A stretch of 64,000 bases of DNA. It comes from Daucus carota subsp. sativus. Its lineage: Eukaryota; Streptophyta; Magnoliopsida; Apiales; Apiaceae. Every line of letters starts with the position of its first letter. The first letter of the stretch is position 1. Shown piece after piece: positions 22,881-34,943 of this stretch. The position numbers and the translations under genes were made by a program. The notes below the pieces were generated by a model. It was given only the letters and a program-made list of their open reading frames with translations, did not search any database and had not been told where the DNA came from. The stretch spans positions 51,766,380 through 51,830,379 of the forward strand of contig NC_030383.2 in assembly GCF_001625215.2 (NCBI RefSeq). The letters run 5' to 3'.

Positions 22881-22887
22881 GGACGCA

Positions 22888-23060
22888 AGGGGTGAGCGTG
22901 GTTTGGTTCGGGACGGTTTTAAAGTAAAATCAAAACATCAAATTTTTTATTTTTAAATATAAAAGTCAAAACTGCAACTGAATCGTCAGATCGGTTTCGG
23001 TTTCAAAAATCTCAGTTCTGTTTTAGTCGGTTCGGTTCGATTATAAAATCGCATGAAATG
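22888..23060. repeat. Possible hAT-type MITE end (GGGGTGAGCGTGGTTTGG)
   Basis: GGGGTGAGCGTGGTTTGGTT followed by repeats of GGTTCGGTTCG is the usual look of one end of a common plant hAT-like MITE. The opposite end was not found; GTTCGGTTCGATTC at about 24387 is only a weak candidate. Confidence 0.35.
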
Positions 23061-23499
23061 AGAAACAGAGTTACGTATTAAAATATTTAAAAATTATTTT
23101 GCAACATTAAAAGTTATCTCCTTGTATTTCACGGTATAAGATCGATGAAAGAGTCCAAAGCTGCGAGTCTAGAACTATGATAGTATGTTTCATAATACTC
23201 TTTTGGATGAAATCTAATCAGGTATGTAAAAAGAATCAAACCTAATTAAAGTATCATCCGATTTATACCAAATTATAATCTAAATTATATATATAATTTA
23301 GTTACGGTTTACGATATATTAATATTCAGAGTGTCCTTGTACCTTATTGGATTATCCAGATGCCGAGAAATGTGATATGGTCTCTTTGAGTGATCTCTAT
23401 ATTGACTTCGCTATAGAGATTTAATATTTCCCTTCTCTATTCTTGATAGCTGGATGGAGTGTGTTGATACATTTGAGTTTCAGGTGGATTTCTTTATGG

Positions 23500-24327
23500 G
23501 GGATGTCGAGGTTGCTCATCTTCATCATCAGTAGTCAAACTAATAACTTCTTTTGATGTTTCACCAACTTGTTTTTCTTTTTTAGGACTGAGATAATCTG
23601 AGTCGTCCTGAAATCTCAAATCTCCATATACCTCCTCATACTATTTTCTCATAAGATCATAGTAATCAAGAATTGGTTTCATTGTCTTAGTGGAGACAGT
23701 ATGATCGTCCTGCAGAATATCAATTAATATTTCGGGCTCGAAGAAGTAAATTGATCGAGTATCAGCATCTCTGTGATTCTCGAAATTCTTATCAAAGACA
23801 GTTTGGCACACACGACCACTGACCGAAAGATGAAATAACCTGTATGATTCAGCATTTCCATCGTCATCATAATCAATCACTACGTCATATATGGGCTTCA
23901 GCAACACTTATTTTAGTGTTTCAAGCAAAAGTGTAGCCTTATATGATCTTGAATGCATTGACTTTCATCTACAGTTACACTTTTTTTTTTGTGTTACAAG
24001 TGAGATTAATAAATGTTATCATAGACATAGTCAGGTATCTATGGTAACTACAATCTCGGTGTAGCCATTAAAAGTCTCTTCATCCCAACAAAACTGTTTT
24101 CCTCAGCCATTTGAAGTGGAAGCTTTGGTGAGAAGATTTCTTGTACGGAATTTAGCTGGATTTTTAGTTCTTGACCACATTCGGGATGTCCATCTTGCTG
24201 CCTTTTTCTCAAGGAATTTCTCTAATCCTTTCCTTCTATTTATCTCAGCAATCCTGACAGTAGCTAAGACAATGTGTTCAATTTCCTTTAGAATAGCTTC
24301 ATTACAGACAACAGTTTCTATATCCAT
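23500..24327 (-). pseudogene. Decayed coding sequence of unknown family
   Basis: Two linked stretches look coding. 24103-24327 gives 74 residues starting MDIETVVCNEAI, rich in Arg and Lys. 23641-23907 gives an acidic 88-residue stretch starting MLLKPIYDVV. The reading frame of the second continues past a single TAG at 23641-23643 into YEEVYGDLRFQDDSDYLSPK and an acidic tail to about 23505. Codon use looks real, so this is probably a gene or transposon fragment disabled by a stop. I do not recognise the family. Confidence 0.4.
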
Positions 24328-24920
24328 ATGAGCTTCTTAATCGACAACAGTGTCGGTCTCCATATGAACAACTTCATTTATTTCGTTCGGTTCGATTCGT
24401 GAACAACCTTAATTATCCGTGATATTTGACCGGAAAGGAAGTAGGATTTATTATGTATTTTGTTTAAATTAATATTGGTAGACTATAGGTGGTCTAGATA
24501 ACTAATTAAGAAAAATTACTATTGTTTTAAATTTATTTAATAAAATTATATATATAGACACACGCACATTATTTAAACCATCTATATGTAAATTTACATA
24601 TTAATAAAAATATTTTTTATGGGTAAAACCCCTATTTATGAATAAACCAACGGTGCAAACAAAAATAAATAAATTAATTAATGGAGCTATCGAGGGATGT
24701 AATTGGAGTGTGGAGCCACCACGGATATCGTTTCATACTACAGAGTCGTGATAGTCTTGGATTGTGTGTGATCTCGACGGCCATGCATCGGATAAGACCC
24801 CACAGCCTTAAACTAGTGATGAAGCGATCATGTATCAAGTAGTTTCAATGATACCAGCTGCTCTGTCATTTTGCAGCTAAACACTTGGCTTGAACCATTG
24901 ACAAGTCTCAACAAATAGCA
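24328..24920. other. Upstream region of the first P450 gene
   Basis: Non-coding, AT-rich on the left. The promoter of the first P450 should be in the right part. A TATATATA run at about 24548 is too far from the ATG to be called a TATA box. Confidence 0.35.
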
Positions 24921-26832
24921 ATGTCTCCCACCAATCTTTTGGCACTCTTCGGAGCCACCTGGCTCCTGATCCAACTATGCCGCATCATCTTCTCCAAGAC
25001 CCAGAGCGGAAGCCACAAGGCTCCACCTGGTCCCCCAGGACTACCGCTCATCGGTCACCTCCCCATGTTAGGAAACCAGCCGCACCGCAGCCTCCACAAG
25101 CTGTCGCAAAAATACGGGCCCATAATGTCCCTGCGCCTCGGCTCTCAGCCAACTATAGTCGTCTCATCTCCAGCTTCAGCCGAGCTCTTCCTCAAGACCC
25201 ACGACACCGTGTTCGCCAGCCGTCCCAGATCTCAAGCTGCAGAGTATATGTGGTACGGGACTAAAGGCATGATTTTTTCAGAGTATGGCCCGTACTGGCG
25301 GAGCATCAGGAAGTTTTGTACATTGGAGCTTCTTAGCGCTTCCAAGATTGAATCCATGGCGGGGCTCAGGAGGGACGAACTGGGCTTGCTTGTGGAATCA
25401 CTTAGAAGAGCTGCAGGGGCGCGTGAGGTGGTGGATGTGAGCGAGAAGGTGACCCGGCTGATAGAAGACATGACTTGTAGAATGTTGTTTGGGAAGTGCA
25501 GAGATGAGAGGTTTGATTTGAGGGAGACGATACATGACATGGGAAAGTTGGTTGGTGCTTTTAATATTGCAGATTATTACCCATTTTTAGGGGCACTTGA
25601 TCTCCAGGTACAAACTTGATTATTTGTTGCTCCTTCCGTCACTTGATTTCTATACACTTTCATTTTCTGGATATCCGACCCCATTCGAGACATATCAAAA
25701 CTTTCTCAAACTAGTAACTTTTTAGTTTTTACAATATAAAAATTCCAACCATTAACTATTTTCATCCACCTTTTCAAATCTAGCAATTATTAGCAACTAA
25801 CTTCCGACATAATCCTACGTACCTTACATTCTTGGCGTTGATGATATGTTAATTTAAGAAGTTTTAATGGGTAAAGTTATTGTATATGTAGGGGTTCATT
25901 ATACTAACGGTAAATTTGGGTGCTCTGACATTTTCCAATGTGTTGTAATAACGAATTGTTAGGGAAATCTTTAACTAACAGAGTACATTAATTTTTGTCA
26001 TCAGGGATTAACCAGGCAGCTCAAACAAACTCACAGGGCAATAGACAAGATTTTGGAAATTATCATCGATGACCATGAAAAAGAGGCTGATAATGGTATT
26101 AAGAAGCTTGACAGGGATTTTCTGGATGTTATCCTGTCTTTAAAAACCAATCCTAAAACTACACATGAGCAATTAGCGCAGAACATTGATCGATCAAGTA
26201 TTAAAGCAATTGTGCTGGACATGATTTTCGGAGCCATAGATACGTCTCATATTGCAATTGAATGGATTATGTCTGAACTTCTACGACATCCGAGGGTGAT
26301 GAAACTAGTTCAAGAAGAGATAAGAAATGTTGTAGGAGATTGTGAAGTTGTGGAAGAATCTTGTTTGTCTGAACTCCCCTACCTAGACATGGTCGTCAAA
26401 GAAAGCCTGAGATTGCATCCAGTGGGACCGCTGTTAGTTCCCCATGCGTCCATGGAGGACATTGTTATAGAAGGCTATGGTATACAAAAAAAATCTCGTG
26501 TGATCATCAATAACTGGGGTATGGGACATGATCCTAGAATCTGGTCCGAAAATTGTGAAAAATTCCTTCCGGAGAGATTTATAGATGGTAAAGTAGATAT
26601 TCGCGGAAATAATTTCCAACTTATACCATTTGGATCTGGCAGAAGAGGTTGTCCAGGTATGCATTTGGGCCTGGTGACCACGAAGCTGGTGGTATCTCAG
26701 TTAGTACACAGCTTCGACTGGGAGCTACCTTTCGGCATGTCAGCTGATGAGTTAGATATGAATGAAATATTCGGAGCCACAATGCCGAGAGCAAAACATC
26801 TTCTTGCTGTACCAAGTGCTCGATTTGGGTAG
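24921..26832 (+). CDS. Cytochrome P450, CYP736A-like (copy 1)
   Basis: Two exons, 24921-25607 and 26005-26832, with a phase-0 GT-AG intron; 504 residues. An N-terminal membrane anchor is followed by the proline hinge PPGPPGLPLIGH. The C-helix is WRSIRKF, the I-helix has GAIDTS with Thr at about residue 309, then KESLRLHP (ExxR), LPERF, and the heme loop FGSGRRGCPG with Cys at about residue 445. All conserved motifs are intact. The family places it in the ER membrane as an NADPH-P450-reductase-dependent monooxygenase. Sequence feel is CYP71 clan, CYP736A, but the substrate is unknown. First of three tandem copies with the same intron position. Confidence 0.93.
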
Positions 26833-27967
26833 GCTTCAACACAAATGTCATTTTGTTGTAAGCTGTATAGTATCAGTATTACACTTGAATTATATGTGTT
26901 CTTCATTAACTGCAGAGTAAATTACATGGCGACCAATACTAGTTTCGTACTGCAAATTACATTGCCCCCTTTACTACTTTGGTGACCTGATAGACCGGGA
27001 TTTCAAATTCAGAATATGGTGGAAAGTCATAAAAAAAATATTTGGAAAACGGTTAAGAGCCACATTTTGAAGAAAAAAACTACTCTTTTTTGTAGATATC
27101 TAAAAATTGATCGGAAATGGTTGAAATTAGCCTTCCGAACTTTCAACAAAGCTTTCTGAACACTACTAATTAAAGGAGACGTCTAAAATCTTTGATTATC
27201 TACTTGTCTCCCTGTCTAAAAGTTAATAAACAATCTAGCATGACTCAAGTTTTTCATCTTCTTCAACATATTTGCCATCTTTACTATTACTTCACACGTC
27301 AATCCAACAACATATTGAATTCTAAAATTTTTAAAATTTATCAAATTGCAGCTAACTAATTAACATACTGAATATACCATCGTAACAAACTTTTTCAATG
27401 AGCTATAATCCAACCATTTTAACTATATTTTGCCGACCACACTCGCAGGATTAGACTCAGACCTAATAGACCACCAAACTGGTAGTGAGTTTTGAAGCAG
27501 AACTTTAAACTCTGGTCGAGGGTTACCTGCCGGTAGGTCACCTGATTAACTTGGTCGATATGTCTGTCTGTCTTAAGCTAATTGCCAATTAGCAGTGTGT
27601 CGGCATTCCTACTCAAGGCCTATCATTCATTTATTCTCAAGAACATAATTTATAAACATGCACTGTAATCCTAAAGTAATCCTAAAGTAATGAACTACAA
27701 GAATGATCAAAATATGAATTCAGGAGAACATAAATTTTTTATAATTCAAATAAATATATTAATACTTGAGGAATTGCAATCCCATAAAGCAAACATGACC
27801 CTCATGTTTTGTGTTTCCTAACAGATTTAATTGATTTGTCAGTGGTTGTACTTAATTACTCTACATGGTTTTGGTTATGTGCGCCTTAGCTCTGACAAGG
27901 AAATTTAGTGGCAGATTGTTAGATCTTTCTGGTCACTGCTCGACCTGAAGTCTGGCTCAGGCACTGC
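26833..27967. other. Intergenic between P450 copies 1 and 2
   Basis: No gene. Sequence from about 26918 (AGAGTAAATTACATGGCGAC) resembles the ends of common plant repeats, and similar wording occurs at 44420, but no element boundaries were defined. Confidence 0.35.
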
Positions 27968-27977
27968 TATATATAAA
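27968..27977 (+). promoter_or_regulatory. TATA box of P450 copy 2
   Basis: TATATATAAA lies about 45-54 bp before the ATG at 28022, a fitting position for a core promoter with a short leader. Confidence 0.6.
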
Positions 27978-28021
27978 CAGGACACCCTTTCTTTTACAAG
28001 CAACACCTCGGACTCTTTACA

Positions 28022-29796
28022 ATGTTGTTCATCGATTTTTCCATTCTTCTGCTACTCTTCGGAGCTTGTTTCTGGTTCTTCAACCTCTGTCCTGCCATCT
28101 TAACCATGACCCGAAACACCTCCAGGAAGCGACCACCTGGTCCCCCTGGTTTACCACTTATCGGTCATCTCCATATGTTAGGAAAACTCCCCCACCGTAC
28201 ATTCCACAAGCTATCCCAAGTATACGGTCCAATAATGTCCCTAAAACTTGGCTCTGTGTCCACAATTGTCGTCTCTTCTCCAGCTGCTGCAGAGCTCTTT
28301 TTAAAGACCCATGATGCCATTTTTGCAAGCCGTCCCAGATTGCAGGCCAGCGACTACTTATGGTACGGCACTAAAGGGATGGCGTTTAGTGCAAGTGGCG
28401 ATTACTGGAGGAGCGTGAGAAAGTTCTGCACGTTGGAGCTTCTAAGTTCCTCCAAGGTCAACTCCATGGCGGGGCTTAGAAGGGAAGCACTGGTGGTGCT
28501 GGTTGAGTTCCTGGAAGAAGCTGCAGCTGCAAGTGAGGTTGTGGATGTTAGTGAGAAGGTTGCACATCTGACAGAAGACGTTACTTTTCGAATGTTGTTA
28601 GGGAGGGGCAGAGACGAAAAATTTGAATTGAGCGAGGTGATACAAGAATTGGCTGAGATCGTGGGAGCCTTTAATATTGCAGATTATGTACCGTTTTTAA
28701 GGGCACTTGATCTCCAGGTATTAAGAGTTAAAATTATGTTATCTATTCTAAGATATTCTCGATGTGAGCCAGAATTGAACTAGGACCTGAGCCAACAAAG
28801 AATAAACCCTTAATCACTTGAACTATCCAATCGTGCTCATCTAGTTAATTTGTCACAAAAATGATTTCTGCTCTAATATGTGAATTTGAAATTCCTGTTT
28901 CATTAAATTTGAGAAACTCTGTACAAAAATAGTAACTATAATACTTCTGTGGTCAGGGATTAACTCGACGGCTGAGAGTTACAAGCAAGGCAGCAGACAA
29001 GATTTTGGAAACCATTATTGATGATCATGAACAAGACGCTGATAAAAGCGACAGAAAGCTTGACAGGGATTTTGTTGATGTCATTCTATCTTTAAGAAAC
29101 GATTCGACAGGTCCTCATGGGAAATTAGCGCAGACCATTGACAGATCAAGTATCAAAGCAATCATATTGGATATGATATTTGGAGCCATTGACACCTCCC
29201 AAACTGCAATCGAATGGGCTATGTCAGAACTCATACGACATCAGAGGGTGATGAAACTAGTTCAACAAGAAATTAGAAATGTCACAGGAGATAGTGAATT
29301 TGTGGAAGAATCACATTTGTCTCAACTAGATTACCTAGACATGGTTGTCAAGGAAAGCATGAGACTCCATCCAGTAGGCCCCTTACTAATTCCTCGCGAG
29401 TCGTTGGAGGACATAGTGATAGATGGCTATTACATAGAGAAGAAATCGCGCATTATTGTGAATACTTGGAGCATAGGACGAGATCCTAGAATTTGGTCGG
29501 ATAATGTGGAAGAATTTGTTCCCGAGAGATTTGTAGGCAGTGATATTGGTCTGCAGGGAAAGAGTCCTCAACTTATGCCATTTGGGTCAGGACGAAGGGG
29601 GTGTCCAGCCATGTACTTGGGGCAGATAAACATTAAATTGGTGGTGGCACAGTTGGTGCAGAGCTTCAACTGGGAGCTCCCTTTTGGCATGTCACCTGAT
29701 GAATTAGATATGCAAGAAAGTTTTGGTTTGACAATGCCAAGAGCAAAGCATCTTCTTGCCATACCCAGTCTTCGCATGGATATACCGCGTTCTTAA
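28022..29796 (+). CDS. Cytochrome P450, CYP736A-like (copy 2)
   Basis: Two exons, 28022-28717 and 28957-29796, with the intron in the same place and phase as copy 1; 511 residues. Motifs: hinge PPGPPGLPLIGH, WRSVRKF, I-helix GAIDTS with its Thr, KESMRLHP, VPERF, heme loop FGSGRRGCPA with Cys at about residue 448. The residue two after the Cys is Ala where most P450s have Gly; the published P450 signature tolerates Ala, so activity is still likely. The C-terminus is a few residues longer (MDIPRS). A clear TATA box precedes it. Substrate unknown. Confidence 0.93.
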
Positions 29797-29920
29797 GGAC
29801 ATGACAATGTTTATCGTATTCACTGTTCAATTATTTTGTCACAGCTGCTTTGTTTAAGCTTCACTGTCTACATATATTCGCATACCTTACTTTATACTCC
29901 TCCCGACGCATTGAATTATA

Positions 29921-30201
29921 CTCCCTCCGTCCCTCCCATTTCTTATCGAATGGGTTGGGCACGGAGGTTAAGAAATATGAATAAAGTAGTGGAAAAGAGA
30001 AAGAAAAGTGGGTGAAGTGGTGGGACCTATTAATTTTTAATATATAAAAAGAAGATAGTGGAATAAAAGTAGTGTGAAAAGGAAACAAAAGGAGAGAAGT
30101 GGTGGGACCCATTGACTATTTTTGGTAAGTTTTGAAATGTAAAGAATTGAATGGGACACCCCCAAAAGGAAAGTGTAAAGAAATGGAAGGGACGGAGGGA
30201 G
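29921..30201. mobile_element. Stowaway-type MITE (CTCCCTCCGTCC termini, TA duplication)
   Basis: 281 bp with ends CTCCCTCCGTCCC and, inverted, GGGACGGAGGGAG, flanked on both sides by TA (29919-29920, 30202-30203). These are standard Tc1/mariner Stowaway ends. It lies just downstream of P450 copy 2. Confidence 0.92.
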
Positions 30202-30760
30202 TATAAGATTTTTTCATTGCTCGACTGGTATTATATATATAAAGTATAATTTTGTAATTTATTTTATGATTTAAATTCACGGAAACTATATTCCTACTTT
30301 ACAGAAGAAGTATTAAAGTCTGTATTGTTGATTCTTTACCTGTGTGTGTTTGTCCGGGTTTAAAGTTCGGCTTTTAAACTATTTTTGACTTTAAGTTTGT
30401 TTGGATAATAGGTCAGAAGCCGGCTTAAAATTAGAAATAAACCAGAAACTGACTTAACGTCAGAAGTTTGTTTGAAATATTTTTTTCATAAATCACTTCT
30501 ATTTTTAATTTTATATTTTTAATAACTCATAAATTATTGATAAATCAAAATTATTAAAAAAAATATTTTTAAACCCTAAGTCTATCACATAAATCACGTT
30601 AATATCAAAATCGTATGTTGTCAAAAATATCTTTATGTCAAAAACTAGGCTCAATGCCTTTACGCGGAAAAATACCGGGGGACAATTGTTCGTCATGCAC
30701 CCGTCCCTTCTTAAATTTTACCTATTAACCAGGTACATTATTTGTAAGTGTTATAAATTT

Positions 30761-31099
30761 TGTAATGTATTATTAAACTGCACAGCAATAAAAAAGAAAT
30801 TAACTTGCAAACTATATAAAGAGAATAAAAGACGTAGAGAGAAACTAGTTTGTGTATATTCCAAAATGTTGTTCATTTCAATAGAATCTGCTATTTATAG
30901 AGGTTGGGTGATGAGCCTTCCTAAAAAAGCTTTATAATACTTTTAAGTTAAATATTACAAATCTTCTCAAGTAAGTATTTTAAGTCTTCCTTGATAAGCT
31001 ATGTGAGTCTTCCTTAGGAAGTTTCGTTAGACTTCCTTGATAAGGTTTACGAGTCTTCTTGTTTAAATTTTTGACAATCACTTAATATTATTTTGTAAC
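30761..31099 (-). mobile_element. LTR of a Ty1-copia remnant
   Basis: On the minus strand the segment starts GTTACAAAATAATATT just after the purine-rich AAAAGGGGAGG and ends ATACATTACA. It contains a TATA box, TATAAATAG, at 30891-30899. The RNase H remnant at 31255-31475 lies at the expected place upstream. The first base of the TG terminus seems mutated. Confidence 0.6.
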
Positions 31100-31254
31100 C
31101 CTCCCCTTTTATTATCAAATGCGAGTTATCATTTGACTATCTCGTTAAAACCTTGTAGGGAAAAATTCAATGGGATAAAAACATTGACGAAAAAAAAAAG
31201 GAGTACAACCTCCCGCTGAATAAAATATTTCAATATTTGACATCGTGTTTAAGC

Positions 31255-31475
31255 AATGATTTCGGTTTTGAATTCCAATATTATTTTGCGGCTTTCAAAT
31301 GTTGATTTAGGCAGTGACTTTGTAAGTAAATATGCAAGATTATCGCATGAGCGGACTTGTTTTACATCAATATCATCATTTTCTTGAAGTTCGTGAGTGT
31401 AGAAGAATTTTGACAATATGTGCTTTGTTCGATCCCCTTTAATATATTATTCCTTCAGTTGTTTAATGCAAGCTA
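31255..31475 (-). pseudogene. Ty1-copia RNase H C-terminus remnant
   Basis: The minus strand encodes KGDRTKHI, KFFYTHELQENDDIDVKQ, VRSCDNLAYLLTKSLP and TFESRK, the typical end of copia polyproteins (Tork/Tar-like wording). A TAA replaces a Gly codon just upstream in LKE-stop-YIKGDRTKH, and the frame is lost beyond about 31475. The element is dead. Confidence 0.85.
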
Positions 31476-33180
31476 AATAAAACCAAGCTTTGTTTCACCA
31501 AACCAAGCTTTATAATCTCACTTAGCCAAGCTCTCTACCACTTATTTCCGACCTCCCGAAGGGCTGCCCAAATTCGTTCGTGGGCCTAAATTGTATCGAA
31601 CCTCCGACGAATTTTTCGGACGAACTTTTCCGATTGTTTTCGTAAGTGGTTACTTTCTTAGCTTCATATCCGTGTCTTAACCGACCGATTTTGTTCCGAT
31701 ATAAGAGCTCATACTTAAATATATCTCTTCATCTTGAAAGCTCTTTATATACAATTAATCTCTTCGAACAATATATTCGAAAGATAATATACTCGATCTA
31801 AATATTCAAGTGGTACGAACAAAGATTCATACTCCAAAATATACGGAATTTTGTGTTGATAATGTACACACCAAAATATCTTGATCTTACTCATCATAAC
31901 CTTAACTTTATTATCTCGGAGGAAAAGATATTACAAACAAGCTCTCTTTTAAATATTATAGCACTCGAGTTGGCCACGCGTTATTATCGGGTATATTTTC
32001 GCACTACCCTTACTTGCTCTTTAACTCATATTTGTGCTCCCATTCCCTTTACCCTCGTACCTTTCTTGTTTGGTTAAACACCCATGTTTCAGCACTTTGC
32101 TTGGTGGGGTTACCGATTAAACGAGATACGTGATTATATGTTTATTTTTCCAAACGTGTGTGTTGGGTGTGATTTACTTCCGCACGATATTAATAATTAT
32201 ATTGCTTGTTGTGCTAACGCGGTTACTTTGGCCTAATATTGTAGAACTCGTACGTGCTATTATTAAAGACTCTGAAGAACTCTCTCTCTTGATCTAAACA
32301 ATATTTATTAGTCTCACAAAGACTACATTAAATGAGGAGATATATTGTAACGAAGTTGTATACTGAAACACTCCGTATCTTTTTATACTTCGTCTAAAGA
32401 CAAGTATATTAGTCCATATATATAGCCAAAAGAGTTTAAAAAGTTTTTATTTTATCTACAAACTCCAAGACACTTGAATATTATTTATTAGGAGGATTTT
32501 GTACGATAAACGTATTCTTCGATTATAAAGACAAATCTATCGAGAAAGAATACTCTCAAGATCTTAAGCTTGTGAAAGGCTTAAAGGACTCTTGATCTTT
32601 AATATTCTACGACCAAGAATATTATTGTTAAACTCGGCCTAGTAAATTTAGTCCAAAATTCTTTTTATAAAACAAGGATATTTCGTAGACATTGTTTTTT
32701 GAGTTTTGCAGTGAGGTGATCTTCGTTCTATGACCCAAGTCCTAGACGTACTAGCGGGGAGTTGGTCGTTTTCGCACCATGAGGAAGAGGAAAGACCCAA
32801 GAACTAAGACCTAAGATCCAAGAACGGCAAAAGTTTAGAAGCTCAAAGACTACACCTGAAGATACAACGATTTTGAGGAGGTGACGAGGAGTTACACTCC
32901 AAGACGAGTCTTGTAATTTACATTTATAGTGAGGAGGTAGCGGGGAGTTACGCTCCAAGATATATATTTGTAAAGGTTTCTCCGCCTGCTGTAAGGAGTG
33001 TTTTTTCTTATAGTAAAAATCTCGAGTCCTGGGAGAAGTTCGAGAACTGGACTAAAGGTGAGTGGACTCCAAACTTTTTAAATTGGCGCTAAAATTTTTA
33101 GCTTAATGAACCTCTCTATCGGGACCTAACAAAGCGAAAATGCATGAAGTTGGTACTTGGATTTGTATATTGTATATACG
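31476..33180. other. Unassigned repetitive DNA between P450 copies 2 and 3
   Basis: No coding sequence recognised. It is less AT-rich in parts. A 30-bp unit, GAGGAGGTGACGAGGAGTTA and onward, occurs at 32875-32904 and again, diverged, at 32931-32960. The stretch reads like the leader or LTR of a decayed retroelement but no family could be assigned. Confidence 0.35.
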
Positions 33181-34344
33181 TTACTTTCAAAATATTGTTT
33201 AACAGTCTTTTTATGAGAACAAACAATTGTAATTTACTATTTGTCCGTATAATTGGTGTAGATGCCGTATGATTTTTTATAATTAAATTTACATCTTTGT
33301 TTTAAAAAAAAAACTTGTAATTATGAGCAAGCAATTTATTTATAGATAATATGGAAAACGAAATTAGTGACGGAGAATTCAGAAGATGAAAATATTATTT
33401 TAGAAAATCACAGCCAACCATACGAGACTTTGCTTGATACTTTGATTTGACAAGTATTCCATTAGGAAGTACACACGCATGAACATCTAGATATCCCGCC
33501 ACCATGGTCACCACTTAGAAAATATTTATGGCATTTCATACAACCATTCGTCAAGCTAACTGAATTTTGTAGATTTAGCTTGAGTGCTTGACTTAAAACT
33601 CGCTCAGGGCCCCCAAACTGACAGAGGTTTCTTGCACGATCTTTTCAGTGAGAAAATGACACTAAATTTAAGTGTAATAAACGTTGAGATAAAACCTTTA
33701 GTTAACAAGATCTATGAATTATGAAAAATATGTTAAAAGTTATTAATTTTAATATAATATTTTTCTTGACTAAAAATTCACTGGGTATCGATATGTTAAT
33801 TAAATATAACCGAATTAAATTTGAAACAATGATATACTATTTTTTCAATATTATCATTTATAATTAGTATATCTCGAGCTTATTAAAATTGGATAAAATA
33901 GAACATAAATAAATAAAATTTACTGTAGATAAAAATATAATGGATGTTATAATCACCTCCATCGATTTAAAGGTTTAAAATTTTTAAGATATTTGTATCA
34001 TTTAACTAATTATTTTAATAAAAATCGTTGAAGATGCTCTAACTAATTTTATGAAGAATCGAGGATGTTTTTACTTTTAACTAATCTTATCGGGGAATAA
34101 ATTTTTTGTGCTAAGAGAATCAGGCTATTTTGGTAGGATATTATTGTATATGAGATTAGTCAACACAATCCGAGACGCAATACATGTTCTAGAAATTTTA
34201 TTTAACTATTATTGCAGGCAATTATTTGAACGAAATTGGTTTAATAATATATAGGATGAAGAAAGAAACAATAGTACGAAACCTTTTATGTCCAAGGGAC
34301 AGTGTTGTAAAAAGCGGGAATCAGACTTAATCGATGAAGTAACG
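33181..34344. other. AT-rich intergenic DNA
   Basis: Nothing recognised. Confidence 0.4.
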
Positions 34345-34743
34345 TAGGGCTGTAATTCGAGCCGAGCCGGGCGAGTTTCGAGCCGAGCCTAATTCGAGCC
34401 AACTTTAATCGAGTCGAGCCGAGCCGGCTCGGTTAACTAATCGAGCCTAAATCTTTGCCCGAACTCGACTCGGTTAATTTCACGAGTCGAGTCGAGCCGG
34501 CTCGTTTAGCTAAACGAGCCGAGCGAGCCAGCTCGTATAATTTTACACTTAATCGAGCCCAAACCTCTACCCGAACTCGGCTCGTTTAATTTCACGAGTC
34601 GAGTCGAGCCGGCTCGTTTAATTAAACGAGCCGAAACCTTTACCCGAACTCGGCTCGTTTAACGAGTCGAGTCGAGCCGAGCCCACTTAAACGAGTTTGA
34701 GCCGGGCGAGCTCGCGAGCGGCCCGACTCGAATTACAGCTCTA
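34345..34743. mobile_element. hAT-like MITE (TAGGGCTGTAATTCGAG termini)
   Basis: 399 bp with ends TAGGGCTGTAATTCGAG and, inverted, CTCGAATTACAGCTCTA. Flanked by a perfect 8-bp duplication AAGTAACG (34337-34344, 34744-34751), the size expected for hAT elements. The interior is a string of CGAGTCGAGCCGAGC-like units. It ends 200 bp upstream of P450 copy 3. Confidence 0.9.
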
Positions 34744-34943
34744 AAGTAACGGAACAAGAATTAATTAAAAATTAATTAAATTGATCGGAATTAATCGGAT
34801 ATTTAATCAGTTCGGCGAATCACGGAACAGGAGACTTTTTGAACCGACATAACAGATTAACAGAGTATATATGAGGCCATATGGGTAGAGTGGATACCAT
34901 TCTAGTAGAGCTGCCAGTCGTCCACTCTAAAAAGGAAAAAATA

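Noticed and set aside
31476-33180. Endogenous pararetrovirus or caulimovirid fragment
   Set aside because: Leader-like sequence and short repeats gave the idea, but no coat, movement or polymerase motif was found.
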